NCBI RefSeq assembly: GCF_038096165.1
Contig: NZ_CP151076.1
Coordinates: 2,101,001-2,165,000, forward strand
Direction: 5' to 3'
Source: Pseudomonas sp. G.S.17
Lineage (GTDB): Bacteria > Pseudomonadota > Gammaproteobacteria > Pseudomonadales > Pseudomonadaceae
Length of the DNA stretch: 64,000 nt
Part shown: piece after piece, positions 54,024 to 61,196 of the stretch
How positions within the stretch are numbered: the first letter of the stretch is position 1
Layout: every line of letters starts with the position of its first letter
Position numbers and translations under genes: made by a program
Notes under the pieces: generated by a model
The model's database searches: none
What the model was told of the DNA's origin: nothing
The model's input: only the letters and a program-made list of their open reading frames with translations

Positions 54024-54476
54024 TTATCTTGTTTCTCCTGACTGAAGATAAGGTAGCCAGTCGTCGACACATCGCGAGAGGTGCTCGTAGGTCTGTTCAA
54101 AGGCTAATTTTGGTTGCCGGTAGGGGTCGGCTATTTCCATTTGTTGTTGCCATTTGCCAATCAGAAAAGTCTTGCCGCGAACTTCGGGTGCCATCCTCAA
54201 AACGCTTTTGAGTTGGGCGTTTTCCATCAGCAGGATCAGCTCGGCCTGGTGCAACATGTCGCGATCCATCTGGCGGGCGCGGTGCCTGAGTGTTGGCACC
54301 TGGTGCATCTGCAAAACCGCCTGAGCCAGCGGGTCGATTGGCGAATCGAGCATCGCGTGCGTGCCCGCCGAGGCGATCTGCACATCCAGCGCCAGCACCC
54401 GCTGGCGCAACAGCGCTTCAGCCATGGGGCTGCGGCAGATGTTGCCGATGCAGATCACCAGAACGTTACTGAACAT
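54024..54476 (-). CDS. wzb: Wzb-like low-molecular-weight protein-tyrosine phosphatase
   Basis: The 150-residue protein has the signature CX5R in VICIGNICRSPMAEALLRQR near residue 9 and the general acid Asp in MEIADPYRQPK near 116. It removes phosphate from the tyrosine tail of Wzc, so cycles of phosphorylation control polymer length. It overlaps the preceding GT2 gene by 11 bp, and the wzc ATG directly follows its stop, so all three are coupled. Confidence 0.95.
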   Translation of the reverse strand: MFSNVLVICIGNICRSPMAEALLRQRVLALDVQIASAGTHAMLDSPIDPLAQAVLQMHQVPTLRHRARQMDRDMLHQAELILLMENAQLKSVLRMAPEVRGKTFLIGKWQQQMEIADPYRQPKLAFEQTYEHLSRCVDDWLPYLQSGETR

Positions 54477-55401
54477 GGCCCTTGCTTATCGAAGGCATGA
54501 GCCGCTTGCCGAGGTTGACGGTGAAATTTCGCGCCACCATCAACAGCGCCTGCAGCTTATGCACCGGCGCCAGTGCGGAAATCGCCAGGCCGATGGTTTG
54601 CATAAGGAAGTATTCGTACAGCTCCTGATTGCCCTGCCGGTTGTAGTAGTTAGCCAGACTGCTACAGGTTTGCAGGCTCATATGAAGCTTTCGTTTATGG
54701 GTACGCATCGAGAAAATGCCGCCCGGATGCACGCGGTAGGCAGCGGGTTTGATCTGCGCGAGAAACTTGCCTTTGCCGAAAGCCCCGAGCAGCGACCACC
54801 AGCACATGTCATTGAGCGGGGCGACCGGCATCAGCAGCTCTGGCGGCAGGATGCTGATCATGTTGCGAAAGCACACGGTCAGGGTCGAAATCGGCCGGGC
54901 CTTCTGCAGTTGCAGAGCCGTCGCATCGCCGCGTAACTTGCCCTGCAACTGGATGCCTTTCTCGCCTTCGCTGTCGAACGCCACCGCGTCGTGATAAGTG
55001 ATGACGTAGTCCGGATGGCTTTCCAGGAAGTCCACCTGGATTTGCAGTTTGCGCGGATCGGTCCAGTAGTCGTCGGCTTCGCAGTACGCGATGTAACGGC
55101 CCCGGGCTTTGGCAAACAGGCCTGGCACGCAGGGCTTGCCATATTGGTACTGATTCACCGTTTGATAGAACGGCCTGATGATCGTCGGATAACGCTCGGT
55201 GTATTCGGCGATGATCTGTGCCGTGCCGTCGGTGGAGGCATCGTCGTTGATCAGGATTTCAAAACTGAATGTCGTCTGTTGTGCCAGAAAACTGTCCAGT
55301 GTCTGAGCGATAAACGCTCCCTGGTTGTAGGCAGGGCAGACGATGCTCACTAGCGGTGGCTGGGACGGGGCAGTGGACGTTTCTAATGTCTTGTCATCCA
55401 T
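54466..55401 (-). CDS. GT2 glycosyltransferase
   Basis: The 311-residue protein has the GT-A opening PPLVSIVCPAYNQGAFIAQT, the nucleotide region LINDDASTDGTAQIIAEYTE and the metal site IAYCEADDYWTDPRKL near residue 105. It probably transfers a hexose or deoxyhexose to the growing repeat unit. Its ATG lies 3 bp after the flippase stop. Donor and acceptor cannot be told. Confidence 0.9.
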   Translation of the reverse strand: MDDKTLETSTAPSQPPLVSIVCPAYNQGAFIAQTLDSFLAQQTTFSFEILINDDASTDGTAQIIAEYTERYPTIIRPFYQTVNQYQYGKPCVPGLFAKARGRYIAYCEADDYWTDPRKLQIQVDFLESHPDYVITYHDAVAFDSEGEKGIQLQGKLRGDATALQLQKARPISTLTVCFRNMISILPPELLMPVAPLNDMCWWSLLGAFGKGKFLAQIKPAAYRVHPGGIFSMRTHKRKLHMSLQTCSSLANYYNRQGNQELYEYFLMQTIGLAISALAPVHKLQALLMVARNFTVNLGKRLMPSISKGHVQ

Positions 55402-55404
55402 GGC

Positions 55405-56919
55405 TCAGGTACTCGGTTTGCTGAACAAAATGAAAAGTCTCGAAGCCAGCGGTTTGTCGCTGGCCGCCACGACGATCAGGGTGATCAAGCCGCTGACCGC
55501 CAGACCGGCGAACACGCTGAAACGGTCGTCGGCCGCGATCATGCGAAACATTGGCTCGCTGATTGCCAGGCCGACGCCGGTCATTAGGCTGATGCGCAGG
55601 ATGTCGCGTAACCACGTGCCGTGAATGCCCGGCGCCAGGTGGTTGTGAACGATCATCGGCCATACCGCGAACGACACGATGCGCAGGAAAAACCAGGCCA
55701 GTGCAGCGCCATAAGCGCCTTGGTAATGAATCGCCAGGAACACCACCGGAACGGTGATCACCGCTGAAACGATGCTGTACCGGACGTGCAGATTCATTTT
55801 CCCGTAGGCGTATTGCAGATAGAACTGAAACGCGCTGACGGCCATGATCGCGCTGCCCAACGCGTACCAGCACAGGATCGAACGGCTCCATTGCGCCGCG
55901 ACCTGATCGCCGGTCCAGGCGTAGATCAAGGGCTGGGCATGCAAGGCAATCACCGCAGCCAGCGGAAACAGAAACGTGCAGACGAAGCGGTTGGCGGCCA
56001 GAAACAGCCGGTGCATATCGTCGCGGCGACCTTCTGCCATCAATACGGTCAGGCGCGGCAGCAGGGTTTGCACCAGCGGATTGGTCAGCATCAAGATCCC
56101 GGTGGTGATCAGCGCCACCAATGAGAAGTAGCCGTATTGGTCCAGCGGCAGCTGCTCGGACAGCAACACTTTGTCGATCTGTGTCAGGACGATCCACAGC
56201 ACCGCCGTGAATGACATGCTCGCCGCAAACGGAATGATCGGTTTGACCAGTCGCCAGTTGAACCCGCTGAGCCAGTGCGGCGTCGGCATTTGCTGATAGG
56301 CGCGCCCGGCAAACATCAAGGTTTCGATCAAGCCTACTGCAACCTGAAACTCGAAGAAGTCCGCCGGGTCCTGGGAGTAGACGCTGACCAGCAGCAGGCC
56401 GCCGAAGTAGCGCAGGGTGGCAATGATGATATTGGCCAGGTTGAGCCAGCCATGCTGCTCCAGGCCCTGGATGCCGCTTTTGTAGAGCGTCGAATACAGG
56501 CGCAGGGCTATCACCACACCCATCAGGCTGATGCAATGAATCAAGGTTTGCGGTTGCAACTCTTTGGCATTGAGCCATTGCAGGGCAATCCACGGGCTGC
56601 TCAGGTAAATCGTGACGCAGCACAACAGGGTCAGGGGTAGAAAAATAATCTCGAACGACCGCAGCAGATGTCCCGAATTACGTTCGCTGGCCGGCGTACC
56701 TTGCTGGTGGGCGACGGCACGCACCAGGCTGGGCGACAGGCCTGCGTCAAGCAATTGCAACCATGCCTGCATGACCGCGAAGAACCCGATCAGGCCGTAG
56801 GCCTCGGCACCCAGGTGGCCGAGGTAGAACGGCATGATCAGGATACCGACCAGCAAGACGTAGGCCTGCCCGGCATAGTTCAATGCAGTGTTGCGGACCA
56901 CGGAGCGTTTCGTTTGCAT
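55405..56919 (-). CDS. wzx: Wzx-type oligosaccharide flippase
   Basis: The 504-residue protein has about twelve to fourteen hydrophobic segments and the MATE/Wzx opening VVRNTALNYAGQAYVLLVGI. GAEAYGLIGFFAVMQAWLQL follows. It moves the lipid-linked repeat unit across the inner membrane. The ATG at 56919 is 5 bp past the aminotransferase stop; the frame upstream to 56979 overlaps that gene. The presence of a flippase makes the cluster Wzx-dependent, yet no Wzy polymerase is recognisable. Confidence 0.92.
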   Translation of the reverse strand: MQTKRSVVRNTALNYAGQAYVLLVGILIMPFYLGHLGAEAYGLIGFFAVMQAWLQLLDAGLSPSLVRAVAHQQGTPASERNSGHLLRSFEIIFLPLTLLCCVTIYLSSPWIALQWLNAKELQPQTLIHCISLMGVVIALRLYSTLYKSGIQGLEQHGWLNLANIIIATLRYFGGLLLVSVYSQDPADFFEFQVAVGLIETLMFAGRAYQQMPTPHWLSGFNWRLVKPIIPFAASMSFTAVLWIVLTQIDKVLLSEQLPLDQYGYFSLVALITTGILMLTNPLVQTLLPRLTVLMAEGRRDDMHRLFLAANRFVCTFLFPLAAVIALHAQPLIYAWTGDQVAAQWSRSILCWYALGSAIMAVSAFQFYLQYAYGKMNLHVRYSIVSAVITVPVVFLAIHYQGAYGAALAWFFLRIVSFAVWPMIVHNHLAPGIHGTWLRDILRISLMTGVGLAISEPMFRMIAADDRFSVFAGLAVSGLITLIVVAASDKPLASRLFILFSKPST

Positions 56920-56924
56920 AGCCA

Positions 56925-58046
56925 CTAGATGACCTGAGCGAGGGCAGGGCTTTGGTAATGGGCGTTGCTGAAGCTGCATTCGTCGATGATGGTGTTGATC
57001 ACCTTGTCCTGATCAGCGCGTTGCAGGCCTGGATAAATCGGCAGGCACAGGACACGCTCACTCAAGGCACGGGATTCGGTTTGCGGGATCTGCGGCTGCA
57101 GATATTCGAGGGTATCCAGCGATGGGTAGAAGTACCGGCGCGGATTGATATCCCGGTTGTTGAGTGCGGCACGCACACGCAGCAGTTGCTGCTCGTCCCG
57201 CAAGCCCACCGGGTAATAGCTGTGGTTGAGCTGGCTGTTGGCTTCTGCCTGTTGCAGGTCCAGGTAGTTTTCCAGTCGCGAGGTGTAGCGGTAGGCAATT
57301 TCGGCACGCTCCTCGAGAATGTTCTCGATGTCATCGAGCACACACAGGCCCATGGCCGCAGAGAATTCATTGAGCTTGGCGTTGATGCCGATCCCGTCGA
57401 TCTTGTCGACGTCGGCAATTCCGAAGTTGCACAGCAGGTAGGCACGCTTGGCTATTTCGTCATCGTTGGTGATGATCGCGCCGCCTTCGACTGTGTGAAA
57501 CAGCTTGGTGGCGTGAAAGCTCAAGGTGCTGACATCACCCCAGTTAAGAACAGATTGTCCGGCATGCCGAACGGCGAAGGCATGGGCACCGTCGTAGACG
57601 ACTTTCAGGTTACGACGGCGAGCGATTTCTTCGATACGTTCGACGGCGCATGGATTGCCGAACACATGCGTGCCGACGATGGCCGAAGTGTCTGGCTCAA
57701 TGCGACTTTCAATGTGTTCCGGGGAGATGTTCCAGGTGCTGGCGTCGATATCGGCAAAGATCGGCCGGATGCCTTCCCACTGCAACGAGCTGCTGGTCGC
57801 GACGAAACTGAAGGGCGTGGTCACGGCGCTGCCGCTCAGGTTCAAGGCGCGATAAGCGACTTGCAGGGCAAGCGTGCCGTTATTGGTGAGAATGATGTGT
57901 TTGACGCCCAGATAATCCTTGAGTCGAGCTTCCAGCTCCGTCACCAGCGGCCCGTGATTGGTAAGCCAGCCCCGTGCATAAATGCCTTCTATGTAGGTCT
58001 TGAACTTGCCGATATCGCCCAGGTAGGTTTTGGTTACGTTGATCAT
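56925..58046 (-). CDS. vioA: DegT/DnrJ/EryC1-family sugar aminotransferase, VioA-like
   Basis: The 373-residue protein has the PLP-dependent sugar aminotransferase fold. The Schiff-base lysine is in STLSFHATKLFHTVEGGAII near residue 183 and the cofactor aspartate in VVYDGAHAFAVRH near 155. THVFGNPCAVERIEEIA and ALRFAL-type tracts match VioA, which makes dTDP-4-amino-4,6-dideoxyglucose. The ATG at 58046 has a GGAGG site five bases before it. Being second in the operon, it probably makes an amino sugar that enters the repeat unit. The VioA match is by pattern; related Qui4N or Fuc4N enzymes are possible. Confidence 0.85.
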   Translation of the reverse strand: MINVTKTYLGDIGKFKTYIEGIYARGWLTNHGPLVTELEARLKDYLGVKHIILTNNGTLALQVAYRALNLSGSAVTTPFSFVATSSSLQWEGIRPIFADIDASTWNISPEHIESRIEPDTSAIVGTHVFGNPCAVERIEEIARRRNLKVVYDGAHAFAVRHAGQSVLNWGDVSTLSFHATKLFHTVEGGAIITNDDEIAKRAYLLCNFGIADVDKIDGIGINAKLNEFSAAMGLCVLDDIENILEERAEIAYRYTSRLENYLDLQQAEANSQLNHSYYPVGLRDEQQLLRVRAALNNRDINPRRYFYPSLDTLEYLQPQIPQTESRALSERVLCLPIYPGLQRADQDKVINTIIDECSFSNAHYQSPALAQVI

Positions 58047-58112
58047 CGAAGCCTCCATGTCTAACGTTGAACGCGGGAACTGCAATTGCCCTGAAGTTGG
58101 TTGCGGCCCTGG

Positions 58113-58901
58113 TTACTGGCCGAGGGTCGATTTCGGAGGCTGAGCGCCGGTTTTGTCGCTGACCCGACGTGCGCGACGCTGGTTGAATTGCAGAATCAGC
58201 CGGGTGGCCAGGCTGCCCGCATGGGGATCGCCGAAGTGAAAGATCGCGGTCGCCCGCTTGACGCCGGCGCCGCACGCCTTGTTGGCGTGTAATGAGCGAT
58301 AGCCCCAGAACAGGTAGATATCGCCTGGGACCAGCGGAATTGTCTGAGGCTTGAGCCAGCCGCGATCTATGGCCAGCGTCATCAATTTGCGTGTGACGCG
58401 ATTCTGGATCAGCGCCTTTTCAATCACGTTCAGCAGTACGCTGGAGCGTACTTTGCGCAGATTGGGAAACACCATCAGATCGCCGCGATCACTGCCTTCG
58501 GTGGGAATGAATATCGGCACCAGGGCGGTGACCAGGCTGGCGTCAAAGTGGAAGCAGTTGGACTCTTTCTGTCCCAGATTGCCTTGCACGCAACGCAGCA
58601 CCGGGAAGATTCGATCACTTGCCGACTCCTGGTGCGTCGCCTGCCGGTACAGGGCGTCGACGAGCTGTTTGAAGTCAGGATTGCTCCAGATGCTACCGAG
58701 CAAACTTTGCGACAGCGCCTTCTCGCCGTGGTAGGCAAAATATTCGCCGTAATGCAGCTGGGCGTGGGCGTCCGTAAAGCCGCGCAGTTGTTGCAATTCA
58801 GGTTGGCTGATCACGTCGCGCAACCGGGCAAAGCCATTGGCGTTTATTTCTGCCGCCAGTTGCTCTACTTGCTGATCATTCATATGCAATGAAAATGGCA
58901 T
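58113..58901 (-). CDS. PhyH-type Fe(II)/2-oxoglutarate dioxygenase-like protein, first gene of the operon
   Basis: The 262-residue protein has the double-stranded beta-helix layout of phytanoyl-CoA dioxygenase-like enzymes. The HxD pair is in ESNCFHFDASLVTALV near residue 117, the third metal histidine in YRSLHANKACGAGV near 210, and the 2-oxoglutarate arginine in KRATAIFHFG. Such enzymes hydroxylate a small substrate or an acyl group. AGGGTG precedes the ATG. Placed first in a polysaccharide operon, ahead of a VioA-like gene, it may modify the amino sugar or its acyl group. No direct substrate evidence. Confidence 0.8.
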   Translation of the reverse strand: MPFSLHMNDQQVEQLAAEINANGFARLRDVISQPELQQLRGFTDAHAQLHYGEYFAYHGEKALSQSLLGSIWSNPDFKQLVDALYRQATHQESASDRIFPVLRCVQGNLGQKESNCFHFDASLVTALVPIFIPTEGSDRGDLMVFPNLRKVRSSVLLNVIEKALIQNRVTRKLMTLAIDRGWLKPQTIPLVPGDIYLFWGYRSLHANKACGAGVKRATAIFHFGDPHAGSLATRLILQFNQRRARRVSDKTGAQPPKSTLGQ

Positions 58902-58983
58902 GACTCACACCCTGTGGGTCCGAAGTAAAGGGCTCACCGCTCGGCGGGCCTGGTTTATTCATCTCAAATGGCGCCCTTGCAGC

Positions 58984-58995
58984 CACGCTACCGCC
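58984..58995 (-). promoter_or_regulatory. ops element (RfaH recruitment site)
   Basis: On the minus strand GGCGGTAGCGTG matches the enterobacterial ops core exactly. It lies in the leader, 83-94 bases before the first gene's start codon and downstream of the candidate promoter at 59275-59305, so it would be transcribed. The operon itself encodes an RfaH-like protein at 50.4-51.0 kb. Confidence 0.88.
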
Positions 58996-59274
58996 CAATC
59001 CTGCACATCCGGACTGGTTGACATCGACTACAGGCATGTAAGTGCTTGAATGAACTTGTTATCTGACGGAGCAAAGCATCAGGCCAAGCTACCGCCATGC
59101 CGAGCAAACTCAGCAATTTATTCAGTTTCCATCAGACGAAAGACGCCCACCGACGCAAATAACTCGCCGTAGTAATAACTAACGTCTTGGGCAGAACAAG
59201 TGGTGTATCGGTCGAACATTCCGGCGTATCGCTCTGGGGCGACGCTGCACTGGCTGGGAAATGTTTGACAGGCA

Positions 59275-59305
59275 TATATATCGATGGGGACGGGCTTTCT
59301 GTCAA
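59275..59305 (-). promoter_or_regulatory. Candidate sigma-70 promoter of the exopolysaccharide operon
   Basis: Minus-strand TTGACA (59305-59300) lies 17-19 bp before an AT-rich run holding TATATA (59280-59275). TTTGACAG (59264-59271) and CTGTCAAA (59299-59306) form a perfect 8-bp inverted repeat around it, and TTTCTGTCAAATT/TTTCTGTTAAATT repeat at a 24-bp interval (59296, 59320). Transcription would start near 59268, leaving a leader of about 365 nt with ops inside. Position only. Confidence 0.4.
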
Positions 59306-59383
59306 ATTATTTCGTCAAGTTTCTGTTAAATTTTTGATAAGCGGTTCCAGATATTTCGTAACTGATTGAATTATATGGGAGTC

Positions 59384-59426
59384 AAAAAAACAGCGCGTGC
59401 ACTGCTACGGTGCGACGACGTTTTTT
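59384..59426. terminator. Possible bidirectional terminator hairpin
   Basis: A run of seven A at 59384-59390 and six T at 59421-59426 flank an imperfect inverted repeat (GCGTGCAC near 59395 with GTGCG near 59410). Bulges interrupt the stem, so confidence is low. It would insulate the operon promoter from upstream transcription. Confidence 0.3.
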
Positions 59427-59600
59427 AGACACATTTACAGTTAGGCGTTTAACGGCCTGGTGCCTGGGATGAGTCGTTTTATTAACGCCAGAAGTTAGTC
59501 GCCAAGTGTGTTTGCGAGTGTCGCGCAAGTGCAGTATCGACACTTCATGTTCAAATGAGTGTGTCTGGAGAGGCATTTGACACTCGTTCGATGCATTTAT

Positions 59601-59630
59601 AAAAAAAACCGTCGGTAATACGTGACGGCT
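59601..59630 (-). terminator. Intrinsic terminator with no annotated gene upstream
   Basis: On the minus strand CCGTC (59628-59624) pairs with GACGG (59613-59609) and is followed by eight T. No minus-strand gene lies before it up to 59960, so it must end an unannotated transcript or a leader. Confidence 0.7.
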
Positions 59631-59790
59631 TCAGACTTCAGGCTTTCTCATCCCTGTAAAAGGCGCATACGAGGCGGTCAGCCGGAGCCTGGTGGGCATG
59701 GAATATGCTTCATATCAGTTACGGTAGGATATTTCCCGACGCTCCTCGTATCGTCCTCGCTGTCTGAATCCGCGCAAGGTTGAACTCATA
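59601..59790 (-). ncRNA. Possible small RNA with GGA motifs
   Basis: A minus-strand transcript ending at the 59601 terminator would contain at least six GGA triplets, one in a full CAGGGATG context that fits the RsmA/CsrA site pattern. The segment is non-coding and follows an AT-rich, promoter-like tract. It does not match RsmX, RsmY or RsmZ as I recall them, and I see no GacA upstream box. The 5' end is a guess. Confidence 0.25.
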
Positions 59791-59960
59791 TATTTCCAAA
59801 TAGAATACATAAATAATTATTAATAATTTTTTGATCTAATTGTTTTGGTGCATCATCACTCCATGGCCTCAGGCCTTGGCCTCGCAGATTGCGAACGAGC
59901 CAGGGATACCACCAGCGACAACAGCCTGTGTTCCGGGCTGCGCATTATTAGAGTGACCTT

Positions 59961-61139
59961 ATGAAAAATATTGCGCTGTATTTTGACTACGCGGCTACCA
60001 CTCCTGTCGATGAGCGTGTCATTCAGGTAATGGTCCAGTGCCTGGGCATGTCCGGCAATTTCGGCAATCCGGCGTCCAGCTCGCATACCTATGGGCAGAA
60101 CGCCCGGTCAGCCGTCGAACTGGCTCGGCAACAGGTTGCAGGACTCGTCGGCGCTCAGGCTACCCAAATCATCTGGACATCTGGCGCAACCGAATCAAAC
60201 AACCTGGCACTCAAAGGTGTTGCGCAGTCCCATGCACAGCGCAATGGTCAGGCGCGCGGCCACATCATCACCAGCCAGATTGAACACAAGGCGATCCTCG
60301 ATACCGCGCAGCAACTTCAGGGTCAGGGTTTCGACGTAACGCTTCTGGCGCCTGATGCGGATGGTCTGATCACCGCTGACGCTGTAGCGGCCGCACTGCG
60401 CCCGGATACTTTTCTGGTGTCGTTGATGCTGGTCAACAACGAACTGGGCACGCTCAATGACATCGCCGAAATCGGCAAGCAGGTGCGCGCTCACGGTGCG
60501 TTGTTCCATGTTGATGCGGCGCAAGGGGCGGGCAAGGTCAGGATTGATCTGTCCGGACTGGCCGTTGACTTGATGTCATTCTCTGCCCACAAGGTCTACG
60601 GTCCTAAAGGCATCGGCGCGCTGTATGTCGGCCCTCGTGCCGAGCAACGTGTACTCGCGCAGATTCACGGCGGCGGTCATGAATGCGGGCTGCGTTCCGG
60701 CACTCTGGCTACTCACCAGATCGCCGGGATGGGGGCAGCATTCGCGTTGGCCGCAGAGTCATTCGAAGACGAAGTTGCCCATATCCAGCGTTTGAACCTG
60801 CGGTTGCGCGAGTTGCTGGCTGATGTGTCAGGTCTGCACTTCAATGGCTGTCGTACCCAACGCATTGCTCATACCTTGAGTCTGACCTTCACCAACAGCG
60901 ACCTGGATATCTCGGCGCTGGGTCACGGTCTGGCGTTTTCCTCCACCTCCGCATGTAACTCGGCCAAGAACACGCCATCCCATGTTCTGCTTGCATTGGG
61001 GTATGACGCGCAAGCCGCCAGTCAGACCATCCGCTTGAGTCTCGGCCGCTTCACCAGTGAGCAGGATATCGAGCGTGCGGCCGGTCTGATCCGGGCATCC
61101 CTCATACAGCCTGCGTTCTGGGCGGTTGCTCAGTCTTGA
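59961..61139 (+). CDS. Cysteine desulfurase, NifS/IscS family, outside an isc operon
   Basis: The 392-residue PLP enzyme has FDYAATTPVDERVIQVMVQC at the N-terminus, the lysine in MSFSAHKVYGPKGIGALYVG near residue 208 and the active cysteine in FSSTSACNSAKNTPSHVLL near 328. It releases sulfur from cysteine to a persulfide for Fe-S clusters or other thio-compounds. No iscU, iscA or tRNA-modification gene is next to it, so its acceptor is unknown. The ATG at 59961 follows TAGAGTGACC. An aminopeptidase gene follows at 58 bp. Confidence 0.9.
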   Translation: MKNIALYFDYAATTPVDERVIQVMVQCLGMSGNFGNPASSSHTYGQNARSAVELARQQVAGLVGAQATQIIWTSGATESNNLALKGVAQSHAQRNGQARGHIITSQIEHKAILDTAQQLQGQGFDVTLLAPDADGLITADAVAAALRPDTFLVSLMLVNNELGTLNDIAEIGKQVRAHGALFHVDAAQGAGKVRIDLSGLAVDLMSFSAHKVYGPKGIGALYVGPRAEQRVLAQIHGGGHECGLRSGTLATHQIAGMGAAFALAAESFEDEVAHIQRLNLRLRELLADVSGLHFNGCRTQRIAHTLSLTFTNSDLDISALGHGLAFSSTSACNSAKNTPSHVLLALGYDAQAASQTIRLSLGRFTSEQDIERAAGLIRASLIQPAFWAVAQS

Positions 61140-61196
61140 GTGGTGCTCCATTATCTGCCCCGAAAGCGATCACTTTTCGGGACAGCAGGAGAATCC

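Larger units (their letters stand above)
58996..59960. other. Long AT-rich non-coding region between the operon and the cysteine desulfurase gene
   Basis: About 1 kb lies between the first exopolysaccharide gene and the next gene, with no credible coding frame. It holds ops at its left end, the promoter candidate near 59290, a hairpin near 59390-59420 flanked by A7 and T6, the minus-strand terminator at 59601, a possible small RNA, and a very AT-rich part (59780-59845) with the 14-bp palindrome AATTATTAATAATT at 59815-59828. The low GC suits nucleoid-protein silencing. Confidence 0.6.

Noticed and set aside
59384..59426. Strong bidirectional terminator in the exopolysaccharide leader
   Set aside because: The stem has bulges; I list it only as a low-confidence feature.
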